A DNA stretch of 7,566 nt from Lachnospiraceae bacterium. GTDB taxonomy: Bacteria; Bacillota; Clostridia; Lachnospirales; Lachnospiraceae. Positions 1 through 5,141 of the stretch are shown piece after piece (positions within the stretch are counted from its first letter, which is position 1; each line of letters starts with the position of its first letter). The translations under genes were made by a program, and so were the position numbers. Under the pieces are notes generated by a model. The model had not been told where the DNA came from and did no database searches. It was given only the letters and a program-made list of their open reading frames with translations. The DNA lies in assembly GCA_024691145.1 (NCBI GenBank), contig JAILNW010000138.1, forward strand, positions 1 to 7,566, read 5' to 3'.

Positions 1-738
1 AATACATCATCAAATGCATTAATAAGAAAGGAAATTTCTAAGGCAGATAAAGATTTTATAAGAAAATTTGAAAAACTTATAGAAGAAGGCTCTTGTGTTG
101 TTGGTATAGAACTCAGAATTACATTTCAGGAAAAGCAAACAAGTAGTACTTTGTGGGGACTATTGCTAAATGCAGGATATATTACGGTGCAAAAAAGTTT
201 AGGTAATGGTGATTACAAGATAAGAATACCAAATGAAGAAGTAAAAAGTGAGTTTAAGAGTATTGTTGCAGAATATACAAGAATTGGTGAAAGTACGTTA
301 AAAGATTTATTCAGATCATTACAATATAAAGATATGAACGAATTTATGGACATTTATGAAGACATTATTCTTAACTGCACATCATGTTTTGATGATAAAG
401 ATATGGAAAATTCTTATCATATGCTTATGCTTGGAATGAGTATATTCCTTGAACCTGATTTTAGAGTAGAATCAAACAGGGAAAGAGGAAAAGGAAGATC
501 AGATATATCAATATATGCCAAGAACGAAGGAGACATTAATGTAATTATAGAGTATAAGTTTGAAAAGACTGATAATAACAAAATTCTTGAAAATAAAGCA
601 AAAGAAGCTATACAGCAGATACATGATAATAAGTATTATAGCAACATGAATGGTGAGGTGCTATTAATAGGTATAGCGCATAGTATTAAAGACTTTGCAA
701 TGGAACATGAGATAATAGAAACAAAAAGCAGGTTATAA
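1..738 (+). CDS. AAA-ATPase-like / DUF1703 (PD-(D/E)XK nuclease-type) protein, C-terminal part
   Basis: The reading frame is open from base 1 to a TAA at 736-738, giving 245 visible residues; the N-terminus and ATPase P-loop lie upstream of the window. A TTG at 151 could be taken as a start, but the frame continues without a stop to the window edge, and the sequence before it (hydrophobic/charged helix, then LRITF) reads as the same protein. The visible part resembles the end of the ATPase module (LWGLLLNAGYITV near residues 51-64) followed by the DUF1703 nuclease-like domain. The signature is GRSDI (Asp168) followed by IIEYKF (Glu184, Lys186), the D...ExK pattern of PD-(D/E)XK nucleases, then AIQQI and YY. 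ENSYHMLMLG near 136-145 is also typical. In this family an N-terminal AAA-ATPase_like domain precedes DUF1703; cellular role is unknown, with defence or mobile functions only suspected. The family call is from recognised motifs. Confidence 0.85.
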   Translation, partial: NTSSNALIRKEISKADKDFIRKFEKLIEEGSCVVGIELRITFQEKQTSSTLWGLLLNAGYITVQKSLGNGDYKIRIPNEEVKSEFKSIVAEYTRIGESTLKDLFRSLQYKDMNEFMDIYEDIILNCTSCFDDKDMENSYHMLMLGMSIFLEPDFRVESNRERGKGRSDISIYAKNEGDINVIIEYKFEKTDNNKILENKAKEAIQQIHDNKYYSNMNGEVLLIGIAHSIKDFAMEHEIIETKSRL

Positions 739-746
739 ATAGCAAG

Positions 747-773
747 ATACCTCTGCAAAAATAGCAGAGGTAT
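747..773. terminator. Hairpin between convergent genes, probable shared terminator
   Basis: ATACCTCTGC (747-756) and its exact complement GCAGAGGTAT (764-773) form a 10-bp stem with a 7-nt A-rich loop. It lies 8 bp after the plus-strand stop and 14 bp after the minus-strand stop of the DUF134-NifX gene, so it can serve both. The T tract after the stem is short on either strand, so termination strength is uncertain. Confidence 0.65.
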
Positions 774-787
774 TTGCAAACTCTATA

Positions 788-1501
788 CTAGTGATTACCA
801 CAACCATGGTCTCCACAAGTATGTCCTTCCCCATGTTCATGATGGTGGTCACAGGTTGGATTCTCATTTTGAACAAGTGTTTCATTAAGAAATGCTTTAA
901 CGGCTTCATCACAGCTTCCCATATTTCCGCCATAAAGAGCGATGCCTGCTTCACTCATTGCCATCTGGGCACCACCGCCGATACCTCCACAGATTAAAAC
1001 ATCAGCTTCTATATTCTTTAAAAATCCTGCAAGGGCACCATGTCCTGCACCATTTGTGCTGAGAATCTGTTCACCGACAATCTTGCCATAAGCAACATCA
1101 TAAATCTTAAACTGTTCAGTTCGTCCAAAGTGCTGGAAAATCTGTCCATTGTCATAAGTAACTGCTATTCTCATAATCTTACTTCCTTTCTTATTAATCT
1201 CATCAGAGATTGTATTGCTAAGAGTATAATTTCCTCCTGAAAGAATGATGCGTTTACCCTCAACCAAAGCCTTGGCAAGCTTCTTTCGTGCTGTATCATA
1301 TATAGAAGTAACTGTAGTTCTTGCTACATTCATCTCTAAGGCACACTGTTCCTGAGTCTTTGACTGATAATCTATAAGACGTATAGTCTCAAACTCATCA
1401 AGGGTCATAATAATAGTATCATTAACAGCATCCTGATCTGGTGCAAAACTCCAGTAGTCTGGATAGCAGCAGATACGTCTGGACTTTGGTGGTCTTGGCA
1501 T
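788..1501 (-). CDS. DUF134 regulator-like domain fused to NifX/NifB-type dinitrogenase cofactor domain
   Basis: 237 aa. Start chosen at 1501 because the protein then begins MPRPPKSRRICC, the standard DUF134 opening, and AGGAGA (1509-1514) sits 7 nt upstream; an in-frame ATG at 1558 would add 19 residues that overlap the promoter and is rejected. Residues 1-90 are DUF134, with a sigma-region-like helix-turn-helix around 48-75 (TQEQCALEMNVARTTV, then IYDTARKKLAKAL). Residues 110-207 are a NifX/NifB-C type dinitrogenase iron-molybdenum cofactor domain (MRIAVTYD, HFGRTEQF, CGGIGGGA, GCDEA-like end). In known proteins this domain binds FeMo-co or Fe-S precursors; non-nitrogen-fixing Clostridia carry many such proteins of unknown role. 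The tail 217-237 is packed with His and Cys (C217, H219-221, H223, H227, C229, H232, C234, H237), a likely metal-binding segment. Probably a metal- or Fe-S-responsive autoregulator; the function is inferred. Confidence 0.9.
   Translation of the reverse strand: MPRPPKSRRICCYPDYWSFAPDQDAVNDTIIMTLDEFETIRLIDYQSKTQEQCALEMNVARTTVTSIYDTARKKLAKALVEGKRIILSGGNYTLSNTISDEINKKGSKIMRIAVTYDNGQIFQHFGRTEQFKIYDVAYGKIVGEQILSTNGAGHGALAGFLKNIEADVLICGGIGGGAQMAMSEAGIALYGGNMGSCDEAVKAFLNETLVQNENPTCDHHHEHGEGHTCGDHGCGNH
1174..1191 (-). promoter_or_regulatory. Candidate internal ribosome binding site and ATG for the NifX-type domain
   Basis: Inside the fusion gene, AGAAAGGAAG (1182-1191, minus strand) lies 7 nt before an in-frame ATG at 1174-1172. 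That ATG is Met110, exactly where free-standing NifX-type proteins start (MRIAVTYD). The gene may therefore also yield a 128-aa NifX-domain protein. The spacing is good, but the purine run also codes for Lys-Lys-Gly, so chance is possible. Confidence 0.4.
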
Positions 1502-1517
1502 AAAAACATCTCCTTTC

Positions 1518-1558
1518 TGACATATGTCAAGTATAACATTATTAACGACATATGTCAA
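1518..1558 (-). promoter_or_regulatory. Promoter of the DUF134-NifX gene with two palindromic operators
   Basis: On the minus strand TTGACA (1558-1553), a 17-bp spacer and TATACT (1535-1530) form a near-consensus sigma-A promoter. TG one base before the -10 makes it an extended -10. Two palindromes overlap it: TGACATATGTCA at 1518-1529 (perfect, 12 bp), covering the predicted start of transcription, and cGACATATGTCA at 1546-1557, overlapping the -35. Their centres are 28 bp apart. This layout is typical of repression; the DUF134 helix-turn-helix protein made from this promoter is the obvious candidate regulator, which is inference. Confidence 0.8.
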
Positions 1559-1572
1559 TAATAAAAGTTTAA

Positions 1573-1839
1573 CTATAAAAGAAATGCATTTCTTAAAGTA
1601 CAGTAAATATTATCATCCTCTGTATAAGTTTCAAATATTCCCTGAACACAGATATCATCACCCTCTGCAGGATAATCATTATTGTCTAATGTGAATTCTA
1701 TTCCCTGTGAACAGCAGGCAGTAGCATCACTAATTACACAGCTATAATAGCAGTTATTGGTTTCTTCATCTACATAAATAGAAAACTGACCGCTCATTCT
1801 TATGGTTTTACCAATATAATTTTCAGGAGAACACATCAT
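1573..1839 (-). CDS. Small OB-fold-like Cys-containing protein, probably the detached C-terminal part of the preceding lipoprotein
   Basis: 88 aa from an ATG that overlaps the stop of the preceding frame (ATGA). It reads MMCSPENYIGKT, MSGQFSIY, then CYYSCVISDATACCSQGIEF, and ends in YCTLRNA. The alternating strands with KTIRMSGQF and DDICVQGIFETY suggest a small OB-fold. Recalled relatives in Lachnospiraceae, encoded beside zinc transporters, are single lipoproteins in which this segment follows a signal peptide and linker through a VYNMM-like sequence. Here the in-frame codons before the ATG read SQVFD, so VFDMM matches that junction, yet two TAA stops (1855-1860) lie just upstream. As it stands the product would lack any signal peptide and be cytoplasmic. 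A weak SD (AGG, 8 nt before the ATG) and the 4-nt overlap would allow coupled translation. Function unknown; periplasm-side metal or ligand binding is a guess from context. The recalled homology is unverified. Confidence 0.6.
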   Translation of the reverse strand: MMCSPENYIGKTIRMSGQFSIYVDEETNNCYYSCVISDATACCSQGIEFTLDNNDYPAEGDDICVQGIFETYTEDDNIYCTLRNAFLL

Positions 1840-2042
1840 GTCAAAAACCTGGGATTATTACCTGGCTCTGCTGTATCTTTAACCGTATTTTTATCCTCGT
1901 ATTTTTTTATTGAATTATTAATTACATCATTAACACTTGAAGAATTTGCACCGGATTTTTTAATGTTTTTTGCAGTATTATTATCACATCCAGAAAAGAT
2001 AAATATAAAACATAATATCATTAAAATATATTGCTTTTTCAA
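1836..2042 (-). CDS. Short lipoprotein, likely truncated N-terminal half of a lipoprotein/OB-fold protein
   Basis: 68 aa from a TTG that overlaps the permease stop (TTGA), with AAAAGGGGG about 9 nt upstream as a strong SD. MKKQYILMIL is followed by a hydrophobic stretch and the lipobox FSGC, placing lipid-modified Cys19 at the outer face of the membrane. After it comes a low-complexity Ser/Asn/Lys/Asp linker (residues 20-68) with no fold of its own, ending PGNNPRFLT. A linker alone is an unusual mature lipoprotein. Together with the in-phase-shifted OB-fold frame that begins within the same 4 bases, this suggests that one gene has been split by a frameshift between about 1840 and 1860. It sits in the zinc-type ABC operon, so a surface role in metal uptake was probably intended. 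A sequencing error is possible. Confidence 0.6.
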   Translation of the reverse strand: MKKQYILMILCFIFIFSGCDNNTAKNIKKSGANSSSVNDVINNSIKKYEDKNTVKDTAEPGNNPRFLT

Positions 2043-2884
2043 ATTCCAATGCCCCCTTTTATTAATTCAAAAAGATAACATATAATAAAAACAGCTGCAT
2101 TAATTGCTACAATTGTTGAGCCAACAGGCGTTCCTGCAAGGATAGATATAATTATTCCTGTAAATGCACATATTACTGATAAAGTAGCAGAGCATATGGT
2201 TACCATCTTAAAACTTCTAAATAAACGCATAGATGATAATGCAGGAAATATTATTAATGCTGATATTAATAGTGAACCAACAAGGTTCATTGCCAGAACG
2301 ATTATTATGGCAATAATTACAGCAATAATAAGATTATATAAATCAGTATTTGAACCTGTTGATTTTGCAAAGTTTTCATCAAATGTTACAGCGAATATTT
2401 TATTGTATAAAAGAACAAATGTTATTATTACTGTAACAGAAAGAATAATACAAAGCCATACTTCTGTTATGGTTAAAGTAAGTATGGAAGTTGAGCCAAA
2501 TAAAGTACTGCACACATCTCCAGTAAGGTTTGAAGATGTTGAAAAAACATTCATAATAAGGTATCCGAAAGCAAGGGAGGCCACTGATATCATGGCTATG
2601 GTGGCGTCTCCTTTAATCTTTGCATTTTTACCTGTTCTAAGTAAAAGAATTGCACTTATAATAGTTACAGGAAGCACAATAATCATGTTGTCAGAAAGGT
2701 TAAAAACTGTTGATATTGCAATTGCACCAAATGCCACATGTGACAAGCCATCGCCTATAAATGAAAAACGCTTTAATACAAGTGTAACGCCTAACAATGA
2801 AGAGCATAATGCAATAAGAATTCCAACAATTAATGCATATCTGACAAAAGGATACTGAAGATATAATATAAGTTTTCCAGTCAT
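2039..2884 (-). CDS. znuB: Zinc/manganese-type ABC transporter permease (ABC-3 family)
   Basis: 281 aa, normal length for the ZnuB/MntB (ABC-3) family. Start ATG at 2884 with AAAGGGGGG about 9 nt upstream; only 4 bp separate it from the ATPase stop. The protein is hydrophobic throughout with some seven to eight membrane segments. The family signature FSFIGDGLSHVAFGAIA lies around residues 40-56, and the second conserved region VGSLLISALIIFPA around 203-216. It forms the membrane channel through which the metal taken up by the binding lipoprotein is moved, energised by the adjacent ATPase. It is preceded by ATPase and binding-protein genes and followed, with a 4-nt overlap, by the lipoprotein frame. 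The metal cannot be fixed from sequence alone; zinc is favoured by context (the Cys/His protein and the acidic loop in the binding protein). Confidence 0.9.
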   Translation of the reverse strand: MTGKLILYLQYPFVRYALIVGILIALCSSLLGVTLVLKRFSFIGDGLSHVAFGAIAISTVFNLSDNMIIVLPVTIISAILLLRTGKNAKIKGDATIAMISVASLAFGYLIMNVFSTSSNLTGDVCSTLFGSTSILTLTITEVWLCIILSVTVIITFVLLYNKIFAVTFDENFAKSTGSNTDLYNLIIAVIIAIIIVLAMNLVGSLLISALIIFPALSSMRLFRSFKMVTICSATLSVICAFTGIIISILAGTPVGSTIVAINAAVFIICYLFELIKGGIGI

Positions 2885-2888
2885 AATA

Positions 2889-3593
2889 TTATGCCCCCCT
2901 TTGTTTCATAAGAAATAATTTACCTGTGTTACTCTTGATATATTTATCTTTTGAACCAAAGAATACCTTATTACCAATATGCAGTATGTGGGAGGCATAG
3001 GATATGGCATTATCAATATCATGGCTTATCATGATTATAGCAATTTTATTCTTATTAAGTTTTGAAACGATATTATACATTTCTTCTGTGGCTTTTGGAT
3101 CAAGTCCTGCCACAGGTTCATCAAGTATTAAAAGTTTTTTTGTGGCACATAAAGCTCTAGCAAGGAGAACACGTTGCTGTTGCCCTCCGGATAATTCTCT
3201 GTAGCAGCAGTTTGATAAATCTGAAATTCCAAGAAGTTCAAGGTTTTTAGCTGCAAGATGTTTATCTTCTTTATTGTAAAAAGGTCTAAAACCGCATCTT
3301 CCCTGACATCCGGAAAGTACGATTTCATATACTGTGGCAGGAAAGTCCCTTTGTATATCTGTTTGCTGAGGAAGATAGCCAATTTCATTTCTCTTAAGAC
3401 CCTCACCAGTCAGAATTTGTCCGCTGACTGGTGTATTAAGGTTAAGCAGTGTTTTTATAAGTGTTGTTTTCCCTGAGCCATTTTCGCCTACAATACAGAG
3501 ATAATCACCTTTGCCAACTGTAAAGTTAAGGTTTTCAATTAGTTTTTTTGAATTATAGCCTAGGGACAAATTCTTAATGGTGAGTAAAGCCAT
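2889..3593 (-). CDS. znuC: Zinc/manganese-type ABC transporter ATP-binding protein
   Basis: 234 aa. ATG at 3593 with AGGAGG 7 nt upstream. All ABC ATPase motifs are intact: Walker A GENGSGKTT (36-44), Q-loop LPQQ (74-77), signature LSGGQQQR (134-141), Walker B LLILDEP (154-160) and switch His191 in ISHD. Overall character (GYLPQQTDIQRDFPATVYEIV) matches the ZnuC/MntA branch, in which PATVYEIV follows the Q-loop. It hydrolyses ATP on the cytoplasmic face to drive import through the adjacent permease. The Cys-rich stretch GCQGRCGF near 95-102 occurs in many clostridial members and needs no special explanation. It sits 11 bp after the binding-protein stop and 4 bp before the permease, so co-transcription is near certain. 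Confidence 0.95.
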   Translation of the reverse strand: MALLTIKNLSLGYNSKKLIENLNFTVGKGDYLCIVGENGSGKTTLIKTLLNLNTPVSGQILTGEGLKRNEIGYLPQQTDIQRDFPATVYEIVLSGCQGRCGFRPFYNKEDKHLAAKNLELLGISDLSNCCYRELSGGQQQRVLLARALCATKKLLILDEPVAGLDPKATEEMYNIVSKLNKNKIAIIMISHDIDNAISYASHILHIGNKVFFGSKDKYIKSNTGKLFLMKQRGA

Positions 3594-3604
3594 TGTAAAT
3601 CCTC

Positions 3605-4576
3605 CTATCTTAATGCTTCTTCTAAAACGAAAAGATTTTTTTCCATTACAGAAAGATATGCTGTTCCATTTTCTAAATCCTTAGAAGTAACAGACTGCAT
3701 GGAGTCCATAGTAAGGATTTTTGCATCCTTAGATGATGTATTTTCAACTATTGTATTTGCAATTTTATGATTATTACCTTCGATTGTAAGTACTGCATGA
3801 AGATTAAGTTCATCTACTTTCTTAGAAAGAAAAGTAATAGTTTCAAAGCTTGCCTCAGTTTCAGCAGAACAGCCTACAAAAGCAGCATAATATGATAAAC
3901 CATAATCATTTACCAGATATCTAAATGGAAAACGGTCTCCAAACAAAAGTGTTTTATTAACTGCATTTGAAACTACAGTTTGATATTTTGAATCAAGTTC
4001 TTTGAGTTTTTCTACATAAGATGCAGTATTATTCTTGTAAATATCTGCATTTTCAGAATCTATCTGTTGTATTGCTAATGAAATTGTATTTACAAGGCAT
4101 GAGGCATTATTTAATGAAAGCCATACATGTTCATCATACTCTGGCTCTTCTTCAGTATCTTCTTCGCCTTCTTCTTCAGCCTGCATACCTTCAACAATTT
4201 CTTCTTCTTTTACGGCATCTCCTAATGAATCTAAAAGATTAATTACAATCATATCTTTGTTAACAGCTTCTTTTAAAGCATCACTAACCCACTCATCAGA
4301 TTCTCCTCCAACATATATGAAGAGGTCACATGTTGAAATCTTCATAATATCAGAAGCTGTGGGCTGATAACTGTGTAAATCCACACCATTATTAAGAAGC
4401 AAAGAAACATCTGCATTAGCAGGATTGTCACCTAAAATATTTTTAACCCAGTCATATTCTGGTGATATAGTTGTAACTATTTCAATTTTTTCTGGATTAG
4501 TCTCCTTTAAGCTGCAGGCTGAAATACAGCTACTAATAAGCATAGCTGTCAGTAATAAAATTATATTCTTTTTCAT
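3605..4576 (-). CDS. znuA: Zinc-type ABC transporter substrate-binding lipoprotein (ZnuA/TroA family)
   Basis: 323 aa; ATG at 4576 with GGAGG 8 nt upstream. Signal peptide with lipobox ISAC, giving lipid-anchored Cys21. Family landmarks are VTTISPEYDWVKNILGD (34-50), the first metal His68 in GVDLHSYQPTASD, an acidic insert 123-149 (about half Glu/Asp, in the place where ZnuA proteins carry a His-rich loop), His150 in DEHVWLS, and the C-terminal TMDSMQSV (Asp291), the likely fourth ligand. The third canonical His (in HDAFGYF-type motifs) is not present: the matching segment is FGDRFPFRYLVNDYGL (212-227), so Asp214 or another residue may substitute. This variant motif is, as far as I recall, shared by clostridial relatives. 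The protein captures metal outside the membrane and delivers it to the permease. Zinc is most likely; manganese is not excluded. Confidence 0.9.
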   Translation of the reverse strand: MKKNIILLLTAMLISSCISACSLKETNPEKIEIVTTISPEYDWVKNILGDNPANADVSLLLNNGVDLHSYQPTASDIMKISTCDLFIYVGGESDEWVSDALKEAVNKDMIVINLLDSLGDAVKEEEIVEGMQAEEEGEEDTEEEPEYDEHVWLSLNNASCLVNTISLAIQQIDSENADIYKNNTASYVEKLKELDSKYQTVVSNAVNKTLLFGDRFPFRYLVNDYGLSYYAAFVGCSAETEASFETITFLSKKVDELNLHAVLTIEGNNHKIANTIVENTSSKDAKILTMDSMQSVTSKDLENGTAYLSVMEKNLFVLEEALR

Positions 4577-4637
4577 AAATTAAATCCTCCATTTGTTGTT
4601 TGATAATTACATTAAAAAGTAAAAAAAGGCACACTTT

Positions 4638-4668
4638 CCCCTAAAAAAGAGTATAGCATACCCCTAAA
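4638..4668 (-). promoter_or_regulatory. Candidate promoter of the ABC cassette with repeated TTTAGGGG element
   Basis: TATACT (4655-4650, minus strand) is preceded by TGC, an extended -10; no good -35 is present 17 bp upstream. The octamer TTTAGGGG occurs twice, at 4661-4668 (just upstream of the -10) and at 4638-4645 (around the predicted start), 23 bp apart. The -10 also overlaps an imperfect inverted repeat (GTATAGCATAC, 4651-4661). The leader to the binding-protein start is about 65 nt. A regulator site is plausible. No recognisable terminator separates this region from the upstream Cys/His gene, so read-through from that promoter is also expected. Confidence 0.5.
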
Positions 4669-4678
4669 TAAGGAGCAT

Positions 4679-4990
4679 TCAATTATTCAGTCGTACTTTG
4701 TTAGAAACTGGAGTTATATCAGATAATTCAAATGAGAAGAATGGCATAATTCTGTATAAAACTGCCAGCGGAATAATCGTAGCAAAAAGAATTATTAGTC
4801 CATCGCCAATAAGGTTGAGAGTATGCTCGCACTCCTGTATAAATGAACAGATAGGACAGCCATCTCCGCAACAATCATGATGCATCTCAAGTGAAATATA
4901 AAAAGAAGAGAATATAACAGAAAAAAGCATTATAATTGTTATAATACATGCAGCAAATTTTTTGATGAATTTCATATTATTATAATGCAT
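4679..4990 (-). CDS. Small two-helix membrane protein with extracytoplasmic Cys/His cluster
   Basis: 103 aa. Start set at 4990 because GGGAG (4999-5003) lies 8 nt upstream; the in-frame ATG at 5050 falls in the -35 and is rejected, and an ATG at 4975 is possible but has no SD. The sequence is KFIKK, hydrophobic segment 1 (about 12-33), a loop MHHDCCGDGCPICSFIQECEH (36-56), then GDG and hydrophobic segment 2 (about 61-80). Positively charged residues before helix 1 suggest that the N-terminus is inside and the loop outside. The loop contains CC, CPIC and CEH with adjacent His37-His38, a strong candidate for a metal (zinc) site or a disulfide/redox site. I recall similar small proteins beside zinc ABC transporters in Lachnospiraceae, but know no experimental function. 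It is the first gene of the minus-strand block, with its own promoter, and likely aids zinc capture or sensing (inferred). Confidence 0.75.
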   Translation of the reverse strand: MHYNNMKFIKKFAACIITIIMLFSVIFSSFYISLEMHHDCCGDGCPICSFIQECEHTLNLIGDGLIILFATIIPLAVLYRIMPFFSFELSDITPVSNKVRLNN

Positions 4991-5021
4991 ATAAATCTCT
5001 CCCTTCTTAAAACTAAGATAA

Positions 5022-5050
5022 ATTTTACTAGAGAAAGATATAAATGTCAA
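5022..5050 (-). promoter_or_regulatory. Promoter of the Cys/His membrane protein gene
   Basis: TTGACA (5050-5045, minus strand), a 17-bp spacer and TAAAAT (5027-5022) make a near-perfect sigma-A promoter, leaving a leader of about 25 nt before the 4990 start. The octamer TAGAGAAA occurs at 5029-5036 (in the spacer) and again at 5051-5058 (just upstream of the -35), 22 bp apart or about two helical turns, so a regulator could bind both. Confidence 0.75.
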
Positions 5051-5097
5051 TAGAGAAAAAGTTTAAAATTTTGCTACCATTATATAAATCATTCATG

Positions 5098-5103
5098 TAT
5101 AAT
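5098..5103 (+). promoter_or_regulatory. Candidate -10 of the phosphoesterase gene
   Basis: TATAAT at 5098-5103 lies 38 bp before the GTG start. No clear -35 stands 16-18 bp upstream (TTGCTA at 5071-5076 is 21 bp away), so this is the only half of the promoter that I can support. It diverges from the promoter of the Cys/His gene. Confidence 0.45.
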
Positions 5104-5141
5104 GAAACTATGTGTAAATTTAAGTAGAGGAGTGATTGTTT

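Noticed and set aside
1502..1558. Upstream in-frame ATG at 1558 as start of the DUF134-NifX gene
   Set aside because: It lies in the -35 region and upstream of the predicted transcription start, has no SD, and would add residues before the invariant MPRP opening.
1842..1849. Programmed -1 frameshift heptamer joining the lipoprotein and OB-like frames
   Set aside because: The tract GGTTTTTG does not give a canonical X XXY YYZ slip site in the zero frame, and no strong downstream stem was seen; kept only as an option within the split-gene finding.
2196..2858. Long plus-strand open frame of 220 codons opposite the permease
   Set aside because: It is the antisense shadow of a clear ABC-3 permease, has no SD or family character, and its composition follows the complementary codons.
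2882..2910. G-runs of five and six before the lipoprotein and permease starts as G-quadruplex or repeat elements
   Set aside because: They are single runs placed at normal SD distance, so they serve as ribosome binding sites; a quadruplex needs four runs.
4577..4637. Possible Zur box (TAATTA-containing stretch) in the leader of the binding-protein gene
   Set aside because: Only a weak half-site (GTAATTAT) is present on the minus strand, with no matching arm, so no Zur/Fur palindrome can be supported.
4991..5050. Upstream in-frame ATG at 5050 for the Cys/His membrane protein
   Set aside because: It coincides with the TTGACA -35 element and would be outside the transcript; the 4990 ATG has a proper SD.
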